This document shows, piece after piece, positions 36,301-48,820 of a stretch of DNA of 64,000 nucleotides (position 1 is the first letter of the stretch; each line of letters opens with the position of its first letter). Position numbers and translations under genes: made by a program. Under the pieces are notes generated by a model. That model was not told where the DNA came from. It was given only the letters and a program-made list of their open reading frames with translations, and searched no databases. Origin of the DNA: Hirudo medicinalis (taxonomy: Eukaryota; Annelida; Clitellata; Hirudinida; Hirudinidae); assembly GCA_011800805.1 (NCBI GenBank), contig MPNW01000049.1:147013-211012 (forward strand), in the 5' to 3' direction.

Positions 36301-39300
36301 TCTGTGAACAAATACAAGTCCTTCCAGGTCAAGTGAGGTGAGCAAACAAATGAAAAAGCATTTCCACTACAAGAGGAAGGTACTGCAGTTGTCAGCTGAA
36401 GAGGCAGGTGATGATTTAGGATGAGAAATATTTGTATTTTTGTAAAATACGCATTCTAATTGTCTTTGTAATTACTGCAATGTTAGTGGAAGATTCAATT
36501 GAAAGAAAGTGGATTTGAATAGAAAAACCAGGTTTTATATTGAAAGTAAACAACTTGACCTCAGAGAAGGCAGACTGCACGACAAGGACTTTATCTCTTT
36601 GTTTGAAAGGAAGTGACGATCAATATTTCATCAATGCCATATTGATCTCACTGCATGAGCCATAGCAATAAAAACAAGAAACAACAACAACAATAATAAT
36701 AATAAATATAATAATAATAATAATAATAACAACAATCTTTAATCAATCCATCAGTCCTCAATGGTAAGCTAAGCAAACGGTAATTTCATTCTGATCCTAT
36801 GCTTTCTCAGGTTTTTATGTGCAGGTAAGCATCAGTCAGGAAAAGACCAATCATTAGAAGATGCAAGTGAGCATTCCAGGTGAACTTGTAAATTAACAAA
36901 TAAAAAGTAATGCAGGAATAATTGTTCCCATGCAGCTCGACGTGCACACGAAAGCAGCGACACGTGTCTCTCATCACTTAAAATCATTCTCGCATTGAAG
37001 ATTTGAAAAGAGGCGGCAAAATTCCTCTCTATAAAAAGCATGATTGAGTACCTTTGTTATGGCATCAGAAGATTCCAAAGTCTTGGGAACTTCGTTTTTT
37101 GCACTGGAATTGGAAGATTTCATGATTCTGTTGTTTTGAAGGCCATTGAGCCACATTTCAAGTTGTTGTGAGGCAGTTCGAGCCTGCGTTGTTAAGGAAT
37201 TGTTGCGGGAGAGATCGTCGGAGGTCGATTTGTTTTCGCCGTTGCCGACGAGCGCGTCCTTCGTCGTGGAGATCTTGTCGACGACGGACTTGCTGCCGGT
37301 CGTCGTGGCGCCAGAATTGCTCCCGAGCAAAACCGAAGGAGTCGAGTTGTGGCTGCTCGTGTTGCGGCCACGATTCTTAAAAGATTGAGTGAACGTTATG
37401 ATCAATAACCAATGAAAATAGTGGTATGTTTTAAAATATAATGCAAATGTACTTCATTTATATAGCGCCATATGCACAGCATCATTTGTTAACCATTCAT
37501 ATTACACATTACCATTACCGGCACGTGCAGGAATGCCACCCGTTCGGCCAACTTGCACGCCAAAATAATGTTTACAAAACTTAGCCGAATGGATTGAAAT
37601 CAATCATGCAATTGATTGCAATTAATTTTCATAAATCAATCATCAGATGATTGTAATGCAGTAGTGAAAAAAAAATTAATGGCAAAAAAACAGAAAGGTT
37701 GTGCAGGGCACTAAAACAATGGCTCTCTAAATTGAGTGAAAAACCAACAAGGCCCAGAACGGAAGATGTGTTTTCGATGCTCGAACAAATATCCTGAACA
37801 GGCCTCGTCGATGTAGACGTTGAACCCTCTGTCGTGTTTACCTGAGAGAGGAAGAGTTGATTGCTTGCAAATGCTGCTCCATCAGTAATTATCTCAATAA
37901 ATCTTAGCACGAGCACATATCGGCCTCGTCATTGTCAAATAATAATAATAAAATAATATAACTACATCGTTGCTTGACCGACGTGGTTAATGTAAATATT
38001 TTAGTTTTAAAAGATCCCAAAGACATTAAGTTTTAAAGCATGTACCCTATCCAATTTCGGTGGCTCGGTCTTATCTGATCTGTCAGCAGATACATTTCTT
38101 CCTAACAAGGCTAAACCCTGGCTGAGAATGGATGGTCCCAGATTGTAGGATCTGTTTCTATCCAAACCCACCATTCTTCCATCAGATCTGAAGATGAGGT
38201 GATGACATTTTAATGATTTATCAATCCTAACAATCCCAATGTGCTGCACATTGCAACATAACAATCACTCACTAACAATCAGTAAATAGCAAGTGCAAGA
38301 AACACTTACGTGGTCGAGAATGAGGATGACCTCTTCAACCTTCTCTGAATCGACCCTGCCGAGGTCAAACCCGACCTCTGCTCGTGCTTGGTGGCCTCCT
38401 TGTGAAGGAACTTCATGATGTGCACCAACCCCCTCAAGCACAACTACAACAGAATTTCATTCCCAAATAATTAATCCAAGCAACCAGCAGATTTCATCGT
38501 TTGAAAAAATTGTTTTCAGATAAAATCAATTGTAACTGTCATTGCTGCATTAAGACTCGCTTAACAAAGCAGCTTCAAACAGACTTTAACCCAGACCAGA
38601 CATGAAAATAGTGGAATAAAACTTTTACAAAAATGAATAATCATCAGATGGTGAAATGTCCTCTATCAAGGAGAGGCTAAATTGAGATTGCAAACTGAAT
38701 GGAAGGAGACAAAGACAAGCCTAAAACTCTTGTTACTTAAAAAAGAACTCCACTTCTTTCAAAGCATGGCAAGCATCAATCTAATTATCTACACACAAAT
38801 AACTTTTAATTATCTGTTAATTATCAGGAAATTAATTAAATCACTTCAAATAATCTCGTGATTATCTCACAGACTGACCTCGTTTCAAGTGGTTATTAGA
38901 TCATCCACGAAAAGTCGTGAAAGTTCAGACGTAATGATGACCAAATAACACTTCCAAGATTAACAGCAGCTGAATAAAGCAAAGGATATCCTCAGCACAA
39001 AGAGATGAAATATTACACTCAGATAATAAATCAGGAACAACTTTAATCAGACCGAGCATTTCATTCACAGGGAAGGAAGAAAAGTTGGCGAGCATCCGTA
39101 ACCCACAAGCAAAAAATTTTTGTATTTGAAAATGCTAAAAAGAACTTTATACCATGTTTACATTTGTATTACATTTGTATGAGCTGCTTAGATTCCAGAA
39201 AGAAGCTTCAAATCACAGAGTTGTTTACAAGTGTAAACTCTCATGGAGAAAGAATGATTGGTCGCTCAACAACACCAACACCATGATTAATTGCTCTTTT

Positions 39301-39360
39301 GAATCACCATCTTATTAGAATTTCAAATTTTTACAACTGCTTACAGTTTACACTTTATTA

Positions 39361-39394
<34 letters not shown>

Positions 39395-42300
39395 TGTTGT
39401 TGATTTGTATTATCATGTTGCATGAAATTGTAACAGCTTCACTTTCAATCAATAGAATGACTATTCAGGTGAAAAGGACATTAATTCTAAACGACAGCCT
39501 CATGTAAGCTGATGCAAACACCCAAACAATGAATATTTAACTGATTTTAGCACACAATAATTTCTGACAATGAATTAATTTGTGTGCTCCTCAAACACAT
39601 TCCTTGTTCCTTCCTTCCTTCCACCTGCATTTCACTACTCCTTCTAAACATCTCATTTTAACAACTTAATCGGTCGAGCGGTCGGCTGAATGCAATTCGT
39701 TATAATTTAACAAAATAATTTTTTAATGAAATCCCAGCGGAACTCACGTGCGCCGGAGGAGACACGAGAGGATTTCCTTCGACGTGGATGTCCTCGAGGC
39801 TCGTGACCTTTCGAAAGTCGCACGGAATGTGAGCGATGCGATTGCAAGACACGTCCAATCTGCACAGTCTCAGCCTGGTCAAGCCTGCAAACATGCACCC
39901 GTGTCACTCTAGGCACGTCGGAAAATGGGAGACCTCCACGAGGTGCACGCACGTGATGTGCAACACCAACACGTATAATTGGTTTCATCTTCTGCTCAAA
40001 CTACTGATTAGAAATTGACATTGTTAAATGATATCTTGGAGACTCACAGATTGGAAGTTCTATGAGCTGGTTGCGTCTGAGATTGAAATCCTTGAGAGAA
40101 GACAAATCACCCAGCTGATTCGGGAGGTGAGTCAGTTCATTGCAGCTCATGTCCTGCCAGTTTTAATGAACATTTTAAGCCATGAATAATAATTATTATT
40201 ATTAATATGTTATTATTACTATTTAATAATTTTTATAATAATAATAACAATAATAATAGTTCATTTATATGGTGCCATAAGCATAGGTGCCTTGGTTCTG
40301 GGTTTAATGATATATTGAATAGATGGGTCTTCAACTGATCATTGAAGAGTTCAAGTGTACGTTGAGACCAAATGAAATATGGGGAAAGGTCATTCCAGAG
40401 GGCAGGAGAGGCATAGGTGAAGCCCGGATTGACGATTGATAATGTATGGACTGGTTGGTGTAGATGAATTGTGGAGGATGAACGAAGGTGGTTGGGTCAG
40501 GGATTTGGCGGCGGTGAATGAGTTGGTTGAGATAGGGAGGTTAGATGTAGCTAGAGTGTGATAGGTGATTGATGAGATTTTAAAGATGATGCGAAGGTAT
40601 CAACCAGTGCAGTTGCGTCAGGTATTTGGAGCTGGTAAGGGTGGGATCGAGGAGAACGAGCTTGGCTAGATTATTTCGGGTGCACCGAAGGGAGTGGATA
40701 AGTGAGGCAGAGGTACCGTAAAGAAGGGAGTTAGTTGCAGTAGTCAAGACGAGAGAGGACCAGACTGCATGCAAGAACAGAAGTCGTGTCGCCAGAAAGG
40801 AATGGACAGATATGTCGGATAGCCCAGATGAGATGGTTATAGGATTTTATTAGAGGTGGCATGCTACTTGAAGCCGAGGTGCAAGTCAAAGGTGATGCCT
40901 TTTAGGAGTTTTAGGGTAGTATAAGAAGGAAGAATAGTGCCAGAGATGTTTATTGAAGATGAGGGAGATAGATTCTTGAGGTGAGTGTGCAGTAAACATG
41001 ATTATAATATTAATTGCAAAACAGTAGGTGAAAACAAACTCTAGGGCAGCATTCTCTAAATTGACTCCTATAAATTGAAGAAAACATTTGAAAATAACAG
41101 GAAATATTTCACTGAAAAAGCCAGGTTATTAATAGCTTATGACCCTTATGGCTTATCATCTCACAACATAAAGAATTTCCCCAGCTGTTGCTTAAGTTAT
41201 CAAAATGGCAATATCCATCATCATAGTCATAACCACCATCATCATAATCATCATCATCATCACTAAATCACAACTAGGTCCATCTCATTTCAAGAGTTTT
41301 GTGCTCTTCTATTAAGGAGAGGAAGACAGGAAGACATACACCAAAATGTTGACAATTTAATCAGAAATGAATCACTCAAGATGCTCTCTACCTTGATATA
41401 AATGGATGTCCATTCATAAGGTGTCCAAATTAATGGAATAGATAGTCTCTTGAGAAACCATCATTCACATTTATTTCTGGAGTCATTATCAGATGAAAGA
41501 AACTTCCCTCAGGCCTCATATTACCCTCAACCATTTGCAACAAATGATGGTCAATTACTGTACAAGCCCATCACTTATCTGTCATCATTGTCATGATATT
41601 GACACAATTGACATCATTACCAACATTATCACCACCATCATCATCAAAATCAACATACTTCAGCTTATCACTTTCACTCTAAATCCTCCCTAAATCACTC
41701 TCTCCCTTCTCAAATATGATGAATTTCTGATACCATGACATTATACTACTTGACCCAGCAACCCATTTAAACTTTGAAAGCCACAACCCTGGCTTATTGT
41801 GCTGGCCGTAACTTATTCACAACGATATTCAATGCACCTTGAAGCTAAAAAGCCACACCAAATGCTTAACATTATTTTTCTGCATAATTATATGATAAGA
41901 ACCAAAAAAACGAATGAAAATAATAGATTCAGACTCCCCAGTTTGGCTTAAAAAAGTGTTCTAGGAGTGAAAGGCTGGAATGTAAGATGAAAAGAAAGAT
42001 AGCAGAATCTGAAACGAGGAAGCAAAAGAGACCTAAAGTAAATGAGTCACCTCTTGATTACAACACAACCAGAGGTGTTTAAGTGGATGAATTGAGATGT
42101 AGCCACAAGACCTGATGACTTAAGCAGAGGACATTATTGTCAATTATCAGCACTCCACGAAAACTACTGTTTCTAATTGGTCTAAAAATAACTCACTCAC
42201 ACACACACATACATACACAAACACATGCAGCCAGCTGCAGCCAAGACTTCATCACCACCATCATCAGCATCAATGAATAATCAAAACAGGACTTATTTCT

Positions 42301-44746
42301 ATTCAAACATTGCAAAATCAGCATTATCACAACAACGAGCATTCTCATCATTATCATCACCATCACCATCCATAAAGAAACTACACTGAGGAAATAACTG
42401 CTCCAGAAACATTCCAGATAAATTTCAGGAGAGCCTCTCAGCTTAATCAACTAACCTATTGATATCATCTAGCAGGTGACACACACTTGGCAATATCTTG
42501 AAAGATTCAGAAATACTTAGAAATAGCAGCTCAATCCAATCTCTCTGACATTTCCACAAACCACATTTAGACACTCACCAATGAAGTTAGCTTCCAGAGT
42601 TGACCAATTTCTTCTGGGATGGAGTTGATTTTGTTGCCATTCAAGGACAACACCTGGAGGTGACGGAGCTGGCAGAGGAAAGGTGGAAACTGGTAGAGTA
42701 AGTTGTGGCTGTGGTAAAAAAATCAGAGAGAATTAAGTGAAAACAAACTGATCATTATTTATCAATTATAGTAAAACACAAAAAATTTGTTCACAAAAAT
42801 ATTTCCAATTGTTAGGAATGGTCGATACTTAAAAACCATTTTTAACAAAGAGGTTAAGCTGCTAATAAATTCAAAGTGATGATGTTCTAATCATTTCCAG
42901 CTAGAGTTATAGCTAGTATAGTAGTTTCATGCAATATTATAGGAGAAGCTTTTCTTCCATACAATTCTTTGCTATTAAAAAGGCCTGAGAATTTCAACAA
43001 AAACTAATTCCATAATACTCAGACTGGTTGACTCACAAAATACTTAGAAAACCATAACAAGAGGCATATTATCTTGAGGTCAAGTGAGCAATAAACATCT
43101 AGAAAGCCAGAATTAAATTCTTGTCTCCTTAGAAACACAAGCTAAGAATTCAGAGCTCCATGAATCTGATTCTATCAATAAAAATAAAGATGATAAATTA
43201 ATGCTATTTGAGCATAATGATGGTAATGATATGTGATGATGAAGATTTGTGATGATAACAATTTGTAATGACAACAATTTGTGATGAGGATGGTAAAGTT
43301 TATTAAACAAGTTATTTAAGTTATTGTAAGAACTGCACCGGAGAAACCATTTTTTTTAAATGTGTAACTCAACATCAGCCACTAGCAGAATATATTACTT
43401 AGCATGAAAAATTTGTGGAATTAATTAAAAGATGTTAAGACAATTAAAAGCATAATGGAAATAAGTGACATCAAATAACACAATCTAACACAAATTTAGT
43501 TCTTAGTCACAAATTCATAAACCCAGGAAGTCTCTAATTGATGTCTATTTTGAACAGGAGTAACAGAGCATTATCTCTCTCTGTTAAATCTCTTAATAAG
43601 AACCTGCCCTTCATTGTCATGCACAACTCGAAGCTGAAAAAATGTCCTTGACAAAGAGATCCATTCACTTTACATTCACTTCAAAATGCAAAAAGCCAAG
43701 TGGCAAGATGGCAAATAAAATGTGGTTTGTTAGCAAAAATAATATTAAAGATGAGGGCATCGACGAGAACGAGGAAGCCGAGGATGCTCGATAACGTGCG
43801 CATGCTATCATCGCCGACATCGCCGACAACAACTTCAGCAGCACCTATGCTTTTAAAACAACTCGAGAAGAAGAAATAAGACCTGATGTTGAGCTCCACA
43901 AGTTCGTGAAGATTCGTGAGCGAGTAAGGAAGGCATCTGATGAGGTTATGAGAGAGGTTGAGATGCTCCAAAGATGGAAACAAGCACACTTCTTCTGGAA
44001 CTTCTGTGAACTGGTTTCGTGACAATTCTACAATCCGAGAAAATCTTTCTTCAGTTATTATTAAACATTTATTTATTGAAGAAAATGCGACATTTAACGG
44101 TCTTATGTAATTGTTGTCTTGACATTGTCATTGACTGTTACTTCATGTTTTAGACAGCTTGTGAAGTTATTAATATTACCATAAACACATATTTCCACCA
44201 TTAAGAAAATCTTTTAGAAAAAGCAGTAATAATGTAATCATACTAATGGAGAGAATATCAATGGGACAAAAGAGTTTTTAAACATCTTGAAAACCAAATG
44301 CATGGCTACATCATATAAAAAAGTAACAAATATTAAAAAATCATGATTCTTTAATGTTAATGCTTTCACAACAATACCATATTAAGTTATTAACTAAAAA
44401 AGATAGTTGTCGTCTTTCCCAACCAAAATAAATTATCATTATTTAAAATATGCTTTGCAACTAAGCAAAGTTCTTCATTTTACTTAATTATTGCCTAAGT
44501 TGATGACAATAACAGGATGTTAGTAAAACATAAAATAATCCACAAATATCGCAGACCAAATGTTTCAATAAGCGCGAACAACTGAAAATGACCTGCTCGG
44601 TTGGTGTCGACAAGATCATACTTTGAAAAATTTTTTGGGAAACATTTTAACTTCCGCCCAGTAAGAACTAATTCGCCAGTATGTTGGCTATCATCCAGTA
44701 CTTTTTCAATATTTCTCAGAGGACTCAAGCTTTGGCTACCAGACAT
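33400..44746 (-). CDS. LRCH: LRCH protein (leucine-rich repeats and calponin-homology domain)
   Basis: Sixteen exons: 44746-44593, 44027-43883, 42708-42579, 40153-40048, 39884-39748, 38443-38310, 38187-38046, 37841-37749, 37375-37052, 35536-35394, 35329-35191, 35109-35014, 34530-34441, 34353-34213, 33858-33781 and 33501-33400. Phases agree throughout, giving 717 residues (vertebrate LRCH1 is about 730). The N-terminal half has leucine-rich repeats (FPSLEHLNLSHNLIRCLPYSL; LRHLQVLSLNGNKINSIPEE; RLDVSCNRIAHIP), then VHIMKFL as in LRCH. A disordered Ser/Thr-rich middle follows, then a coiled coil (ELLRQKAESEAKKKKIESLK), and last the CH domain (DGVILCHLVNHIKPRSVSCIHV; RRNVDNFLLACKRVGV). LRCH proteins bind DOCK GEFs or actin-linked partners at the cortex. 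Donor 34440 (GTTGCC) is weak and is the least certain junction. The introns hold LINE and SINE pieces. Confidence 0.93.
37445..37565 (-). repeat. SINE fragment in an LRCH intron
   Basis: On the minus strand it begins GGCGTGCAAGTTGGCCGAACGGGTGG (A box-like) and ends ATATGGCGCTATATAAATGAAG. Head and tail match the SINE at 7395-7583 and 31250-31395, while the middle with the B box is largely deleted. Confidence 0.65.
39355..39396. repeat. (ATT)n microsatellite in LRCH intron
   Basis: A continuous run of ATT triplets between exons 39748 and 38443; the intron also has general AT-rich sequence. Confidence 0.95.
40255..40990 (-). mobile_element. LINE 3' fragment in LRCH intron, with the tail shared by SINEs
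   Basis: The minus strand carries a broken reverse-transcriptase C-terminus: a LDYCNSLLYG-like piece, then NNLAKLVLLDPTLTSSKYL with LHWL (40774-40580), and later YASPALWNDLS- and FNDQLKTHLF-like pieces (about 40440-40320). It ends with GGCACCATATAAATGAACTATTATTATTG. That end is close to the GGCGCTATATAAATG tail of the SINEs, so this LINE, or a relative, is a candidate donor of their 3' end. Confidence 0.7.
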
Positions 44747-45576
44747 TATAAAATTATCTTCAAATAAGAAAAGCCAGACATTACATATCAGCGCACCACA
44801 ACCCTGCTCAACGAAGAAAACGTCACGTCGAAAGAATCAACAAACACATGCCCACATATCATCTAGAGATACGACTAAATGCCTAATTTATTCCCAAATT
44901 GACATTATTACACAATTTCCAAAATTCTAAAATTCTAATTAACATATATCCGTGCGTTACTAATTTTACAATTACCCTTATAAGAGTTTGTTATGATTGC
45001 TGAACGTCAAAAACAAGCATTAAAAGTTGTGATAATATGAATGCTTTCTAAAATACTTAATATGTTGTTTTTATAGTTTCAAAAAAATATTTATAATCAT
45101 TCCACTATGCACGCACTTGCTAACACTGTAAAGCTCGTAAAGCTATGCCTAGATAGCGATCTTTTACTCGTTATGCTTTCCTGATTTTGGGAAACAGAAT
45201 CTGAGCTGTAAAAGCCTCATAATTTTGCCCAGTTATACGAAAAATAATTGTACCTAATTTCTTAAATTTTGCTAGGAAAATAATCTTATTTCATAAATTA
45301 GAACTGGAGGAGTTCGGAATTTCATTGAATATCAGCGTAGAGTGGGGAAAAGCCAAAATACCCTAAACTTTTTAAAATTTTTCTGAAATATTGCGTTAAT
45401 TTACAATTTAAATTTTAATAAAACGTGATAAATAAATTTAGTATTCTAGTCTAGTTTAGTAAAACACGTGACCGACTCATTAACGTAAGTTGGCCTCCCA
45501 GTGGCGGCGTTGTGAAAGTTTTTGTCGGTCGAAACTGTTTCTCACTAGAAACACTACACGTCTTTTTCGGTGAGTA
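44747..45576. other. Divergent spacer between LRCH (minus) and the LPxLLF ORF (plus)
   Basis: About 830 bases between two divergently oriented starts, so it probably holds both promoters. A CACGTG E-box lies at 45474-45479. Around 45568-45576 the sequence CGGTGAGTAATGG is a strong splice-donor match directly before the ATG at 45577. Confidence 0.5.
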
Positions 45577-46632
45577 ATGGAGGCCTCAAAAAAGGAACAA
45601 GAAAGAGTTGAAAGAGACAGGTATCCAACAGGTCAGGCCCCAAAAGAGCGCGAGTAGCGTCAGGAAGTCGAGACCGAAGATTCCCTGAAGTTAACCCGTG
45701 ACTATTCTGGTCTGAGAGAGAATGCAGGCGATTCTAAAGAAGAATCTATAAAGGCAGAAACTTCGTCTGATGGAACTGTTCTTGAAGAAGGGAACGTTCG
45801 TAGTCCAATCACTACTGAGGCTCGTGATTTGCCTGCACTTCCCATAAATTTCCGTTCACTGCCCGCACTCCTCTTACCGAACGAATCAAGTCCGAATAAT
45901 ACATCGGTTGAGGAGAATCTTTTGAAGCTACTGGCGAAAAGCCGCCAAATAGATGATTCGACTGAAAGTAACATTGTAATAGCTAAGTTAGTTAAATGTT
46001 CTACTCGATGGACTAACAATGAATATGTTGGTGCTACCAAAGAGGCAACTGTTAAAGGTTATTCAGTTAGCTTTGGCAGTAGTGCAGAAATGCTAAATTT
46101 GCCTTCACTACTCTTTGGGAACTGCTCAATCCAAGAACTGTTTGATTCAGCACAGTCCAATAATGTATTTAAAAGATTAGGATTCAGTGTCTGTGGGGGA
46201 TTTGTGCCTCTTAAAAACTGTGTGAAGGCAGTATTGCCAGCAGTTATATTTCCTGAATCAGGCTTTAATTCTGAGGAAATTTTTGTTCCAGTTGAAAATA
46301 TATATGAAGTGCCTCTACCTTTCCTTTTGTTCCAGGAAAATGTAAGTGAAAATGAGTCAAAACAGATTCCACATGATATGGTTCCAACTACTGCGTCTGA
46401 GATTAAGGAATCACGAACAAGTAACACCTCCGACAGAGTCCTGAAAAATGTCCCCATGAATGAACTGGGAGCTGACAGTGCTGAGGAAGAGCTGACTTCA
46501 TCTGGACATTATCCTGGAAAGACTGAAGGGCTTGGTCCACCACCATATCTGGTTGTTTTCTCACTGTCTCTGAATACTGCTGCACATCTTCAGCCCTATC
46601 TCTTGAATGAGGGTTTGAATGATGACCAATGA
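45577..46632 (+). CDS. Unrecognised protein with recurring LPxLLF-like motif; one in-frame TAG
   Basis: One reading frame is open from the ATG at 45577 (MEASKKEQERVERDRYPTGQ...) to the stop at 46630-46632, except for a single TAG at 45655-45657. Downstream of the TAG the frame encodes 325 residues without an ATG until far into the frame. The acidic stretch is followed by a segment where the motif LP(A/S/F)(L/V)(L/I)(L/F) recurs: LPALLLPNES, LPSLLFGNCS, LPAVIFPESG and LPFLLFQENV, counting from 45829 at residues 11, 91, 136 and 163. I do not recognise a family. Possible explanations are a donor at 45570 (GTGAGT) with the coding start in a later exon, a sequencing error or strain-specific stop, or a pseudogene. 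Its codon composition looks coding, and no transposon hallmark is visible. Confidence 0.5.
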
Positions 46633-47850
46633 TGTGAATTTTTAAATGTTGGCTATCAGTGTGTGACAAAATATTTAAAAATTAATTTTTTTTGGTTCAG
46701 AGTTCTCTTTGTGCCAGGAAGTGTTTCATTTCAAGATTTTATTTTTTGCTTGATTTGAAGCACAATGATTATAACTGCACACTTTTCTTTTTTTGTGCTT
46801 CTTTAACTCTTCTGCTGTTTGTATTAATTGTGGTTGATGTAAATGTTTCATAACTAAGCACTGTGTTCTAATAAATTGCTGTAATTGCCATCTTGTGTGA
46901 AAACTAATTTTAGAGTTGTTGTGCATTAAATTGAAAATGGCATCAAATTAATCATGAGCAACTAAATCATTTTAAAAAGTGCCCCTGAAGTTTGATCCCC
47001 TGATTGTTGAGGGTTGCAGTATCTCAAATTTTAAATGTTGTCTGTGTCCCAATCCTGATCCCCATTTATTGTCTTGGGTAGTCTCCTAAGAATGTTAAGT
47101 CAGACTGATTGCAGTGCACTGGGCTGCTAATTTCTCATTATCAATGAGCTTCCATAGAGCTCAGGAAATCGACAGGAAAGCTCACAGCTGGAGACTTGGC
47201 AAAGGAATCAAATGCTTGCTATCATGTCATTAAGGAGCGGGACGCTAATCTTAGTCTCCTTAACTCTTCCTCGAGATTATGATCACCTCGATGTAAAAGG
47301 ATGTCAGAGTAAGCATTACGACCATATTACGACCAAATGGGAAATGCAGATTGGATGGAAAAGTCGTGACTATCTGAGAGCTGAAAATGTAGGTCAAATT
47401 TGGTAATTTTCAGATGACGTCATTAACGAAACATCTGCTCAATGAAGAATTATCAGAAGTATTGTGACTGCAAGTTATTTTCGAATGAGCTAATTCCTTG
47501 TCTCAGGGGAATAGAAATTAAAGAAATATTCTGCTTTTAGGCAAAACATTCAAAAAGCTAGATGTAGAGCTTCAGTAGGAGCAGGGATTTTATGCAGAAT
47601 TTTGTCATTGTTAACTAGAATTGGAGATGCATCTCTCGTCCTGACTACTGCAGCGGAACAATATAAATTTAAAATTAATTAAATTTATTACATACAATAT
47701 TCGAAGTCTTTGGAGTGAAACTCTAATGACTACATTTAAAGCATTACTCTAAAGCATCGCGGAATCAAAGGAACTCAGAAGTGTTTGTGATTTTGATACA
47801 TTCCATCTTGGTATCTCCATATCCCTCAGCTAGCTGGTCAAGTTGGACGA
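46633..47850. other. Spacer with no gene seen
   Basis: The left part is probably the 3' untranslated region of the preceding frame; AATAAA occurs at about 46870. No frame with coding character was seen further on. Confidence 0.45.
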
Positions 47851-47859
47851 TCTGTCAAA

Positions 47860-48340
47860 AGGAGAAAGTGTATTCTGAGAAAAATCGTCAATAGAGATTG
47901 GCACCACCAACTGTCACACGATCAAGTCCAGCAGAACCGCTGATGGGCATAAAACTACAAAGTTCTCGACCGAATTCACCCTGATCACTGCAGAAAAAAG
48001 CTACTCAAGCAGGACAAGTCAAGCGAACGCGCGTAAAAAGATTCCGACAAAATAAGATCATTCCAGTCGATCCACTTGATGTCAGAAGTTATGGCACATC
48101 TTCCGAGTGGGTCCCTGTCATTATAACCGAAGCTACAAACACCAGATAGTGATAAAGTTAGAAGCCAGGTGGACTCCGTAAGCGCACTCTGGCAGAAACT
48201 GATCCCTCACACGACAGCCCAATTGAGTTCAAGCGTTCAGGCGGACCCTCCGCATGCATCACGGGTGACTCCGGAACAGGAAGCATCACGTCCAAGGCGA
48301 AGACCGAAGACCCCCACCTAATTAACTGATTACATACATA
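47860..48340 (+). mobile_element. Possible LTR-retrotransposon pol C-terminal remnant
   Basis: Plus-strand pieces (for example RTYKVLTEFT-like, and VTPEQEASRPRRRPKTPT before a stop at about 48327) recall the basic, proline-rich end of Gypsy-type integrase polyproteins. There are many stops and no upstream catalytic domain, so this is a weak call. Confidence 0.25.
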
Positions 48341-48409
48341 ATCTTACAACTAAAGCTGTATTATGATCAATAAATTAGTAGTTTAGTATTGTCGACGTTA
48401 TGAGAACTA

Positions 48410-48680
48410 AGGAGTCTGCAAAGAGAAAGAGCCTGAATTATTTTGTAGCAAAGAAGTCGTTGTGCAAGTGTCTGAAGTCTGAGTCGACGAAGGCAATTGC
48501 ATTAATGCTTCCAAACTTGAGCTGAAGTACTTTTCAATCTTTGTTGTAATGCTGTGATTGTGAGGACCCCAGAGTTCAGGGGTGCAATATTCAAGGATTG
48601 GACGGACACAAGTGCAAAACCTCTGGTTACAAGTCCTAGGTCTCCTGACCAAAATCATTTCAGGACTCGTGTTCATTCTA
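48410..48680 (-). mobile_element. LINE reverse-transcriptase C-terminal fragment
   Basis: The minus frame 48676-48407 includes NQRFCTCVRPILEYCTPELWGPH and ITTKIEKYFSSSLEALMQLPS. This matches the thumb region of CR1/jockey-like reverse transcriptases (Y..Y.RPILEY..P.W.PH....I..IE..Q). It is an isolated truncated copy. Confidence 0.75.
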
Positions 48681-48820
48681 CTAAAAGTTAGTCAATTTGA
48701 AATTCAAGTTATTTGAATTAATGTATAAATTTTATTTATTTAAAAATTATAATTCATCTTCTTTTTATATAGCGTTAGATCACGATAATTTTCAAATAAT
48801 CGTCGCTAATTGTCGTTTCT

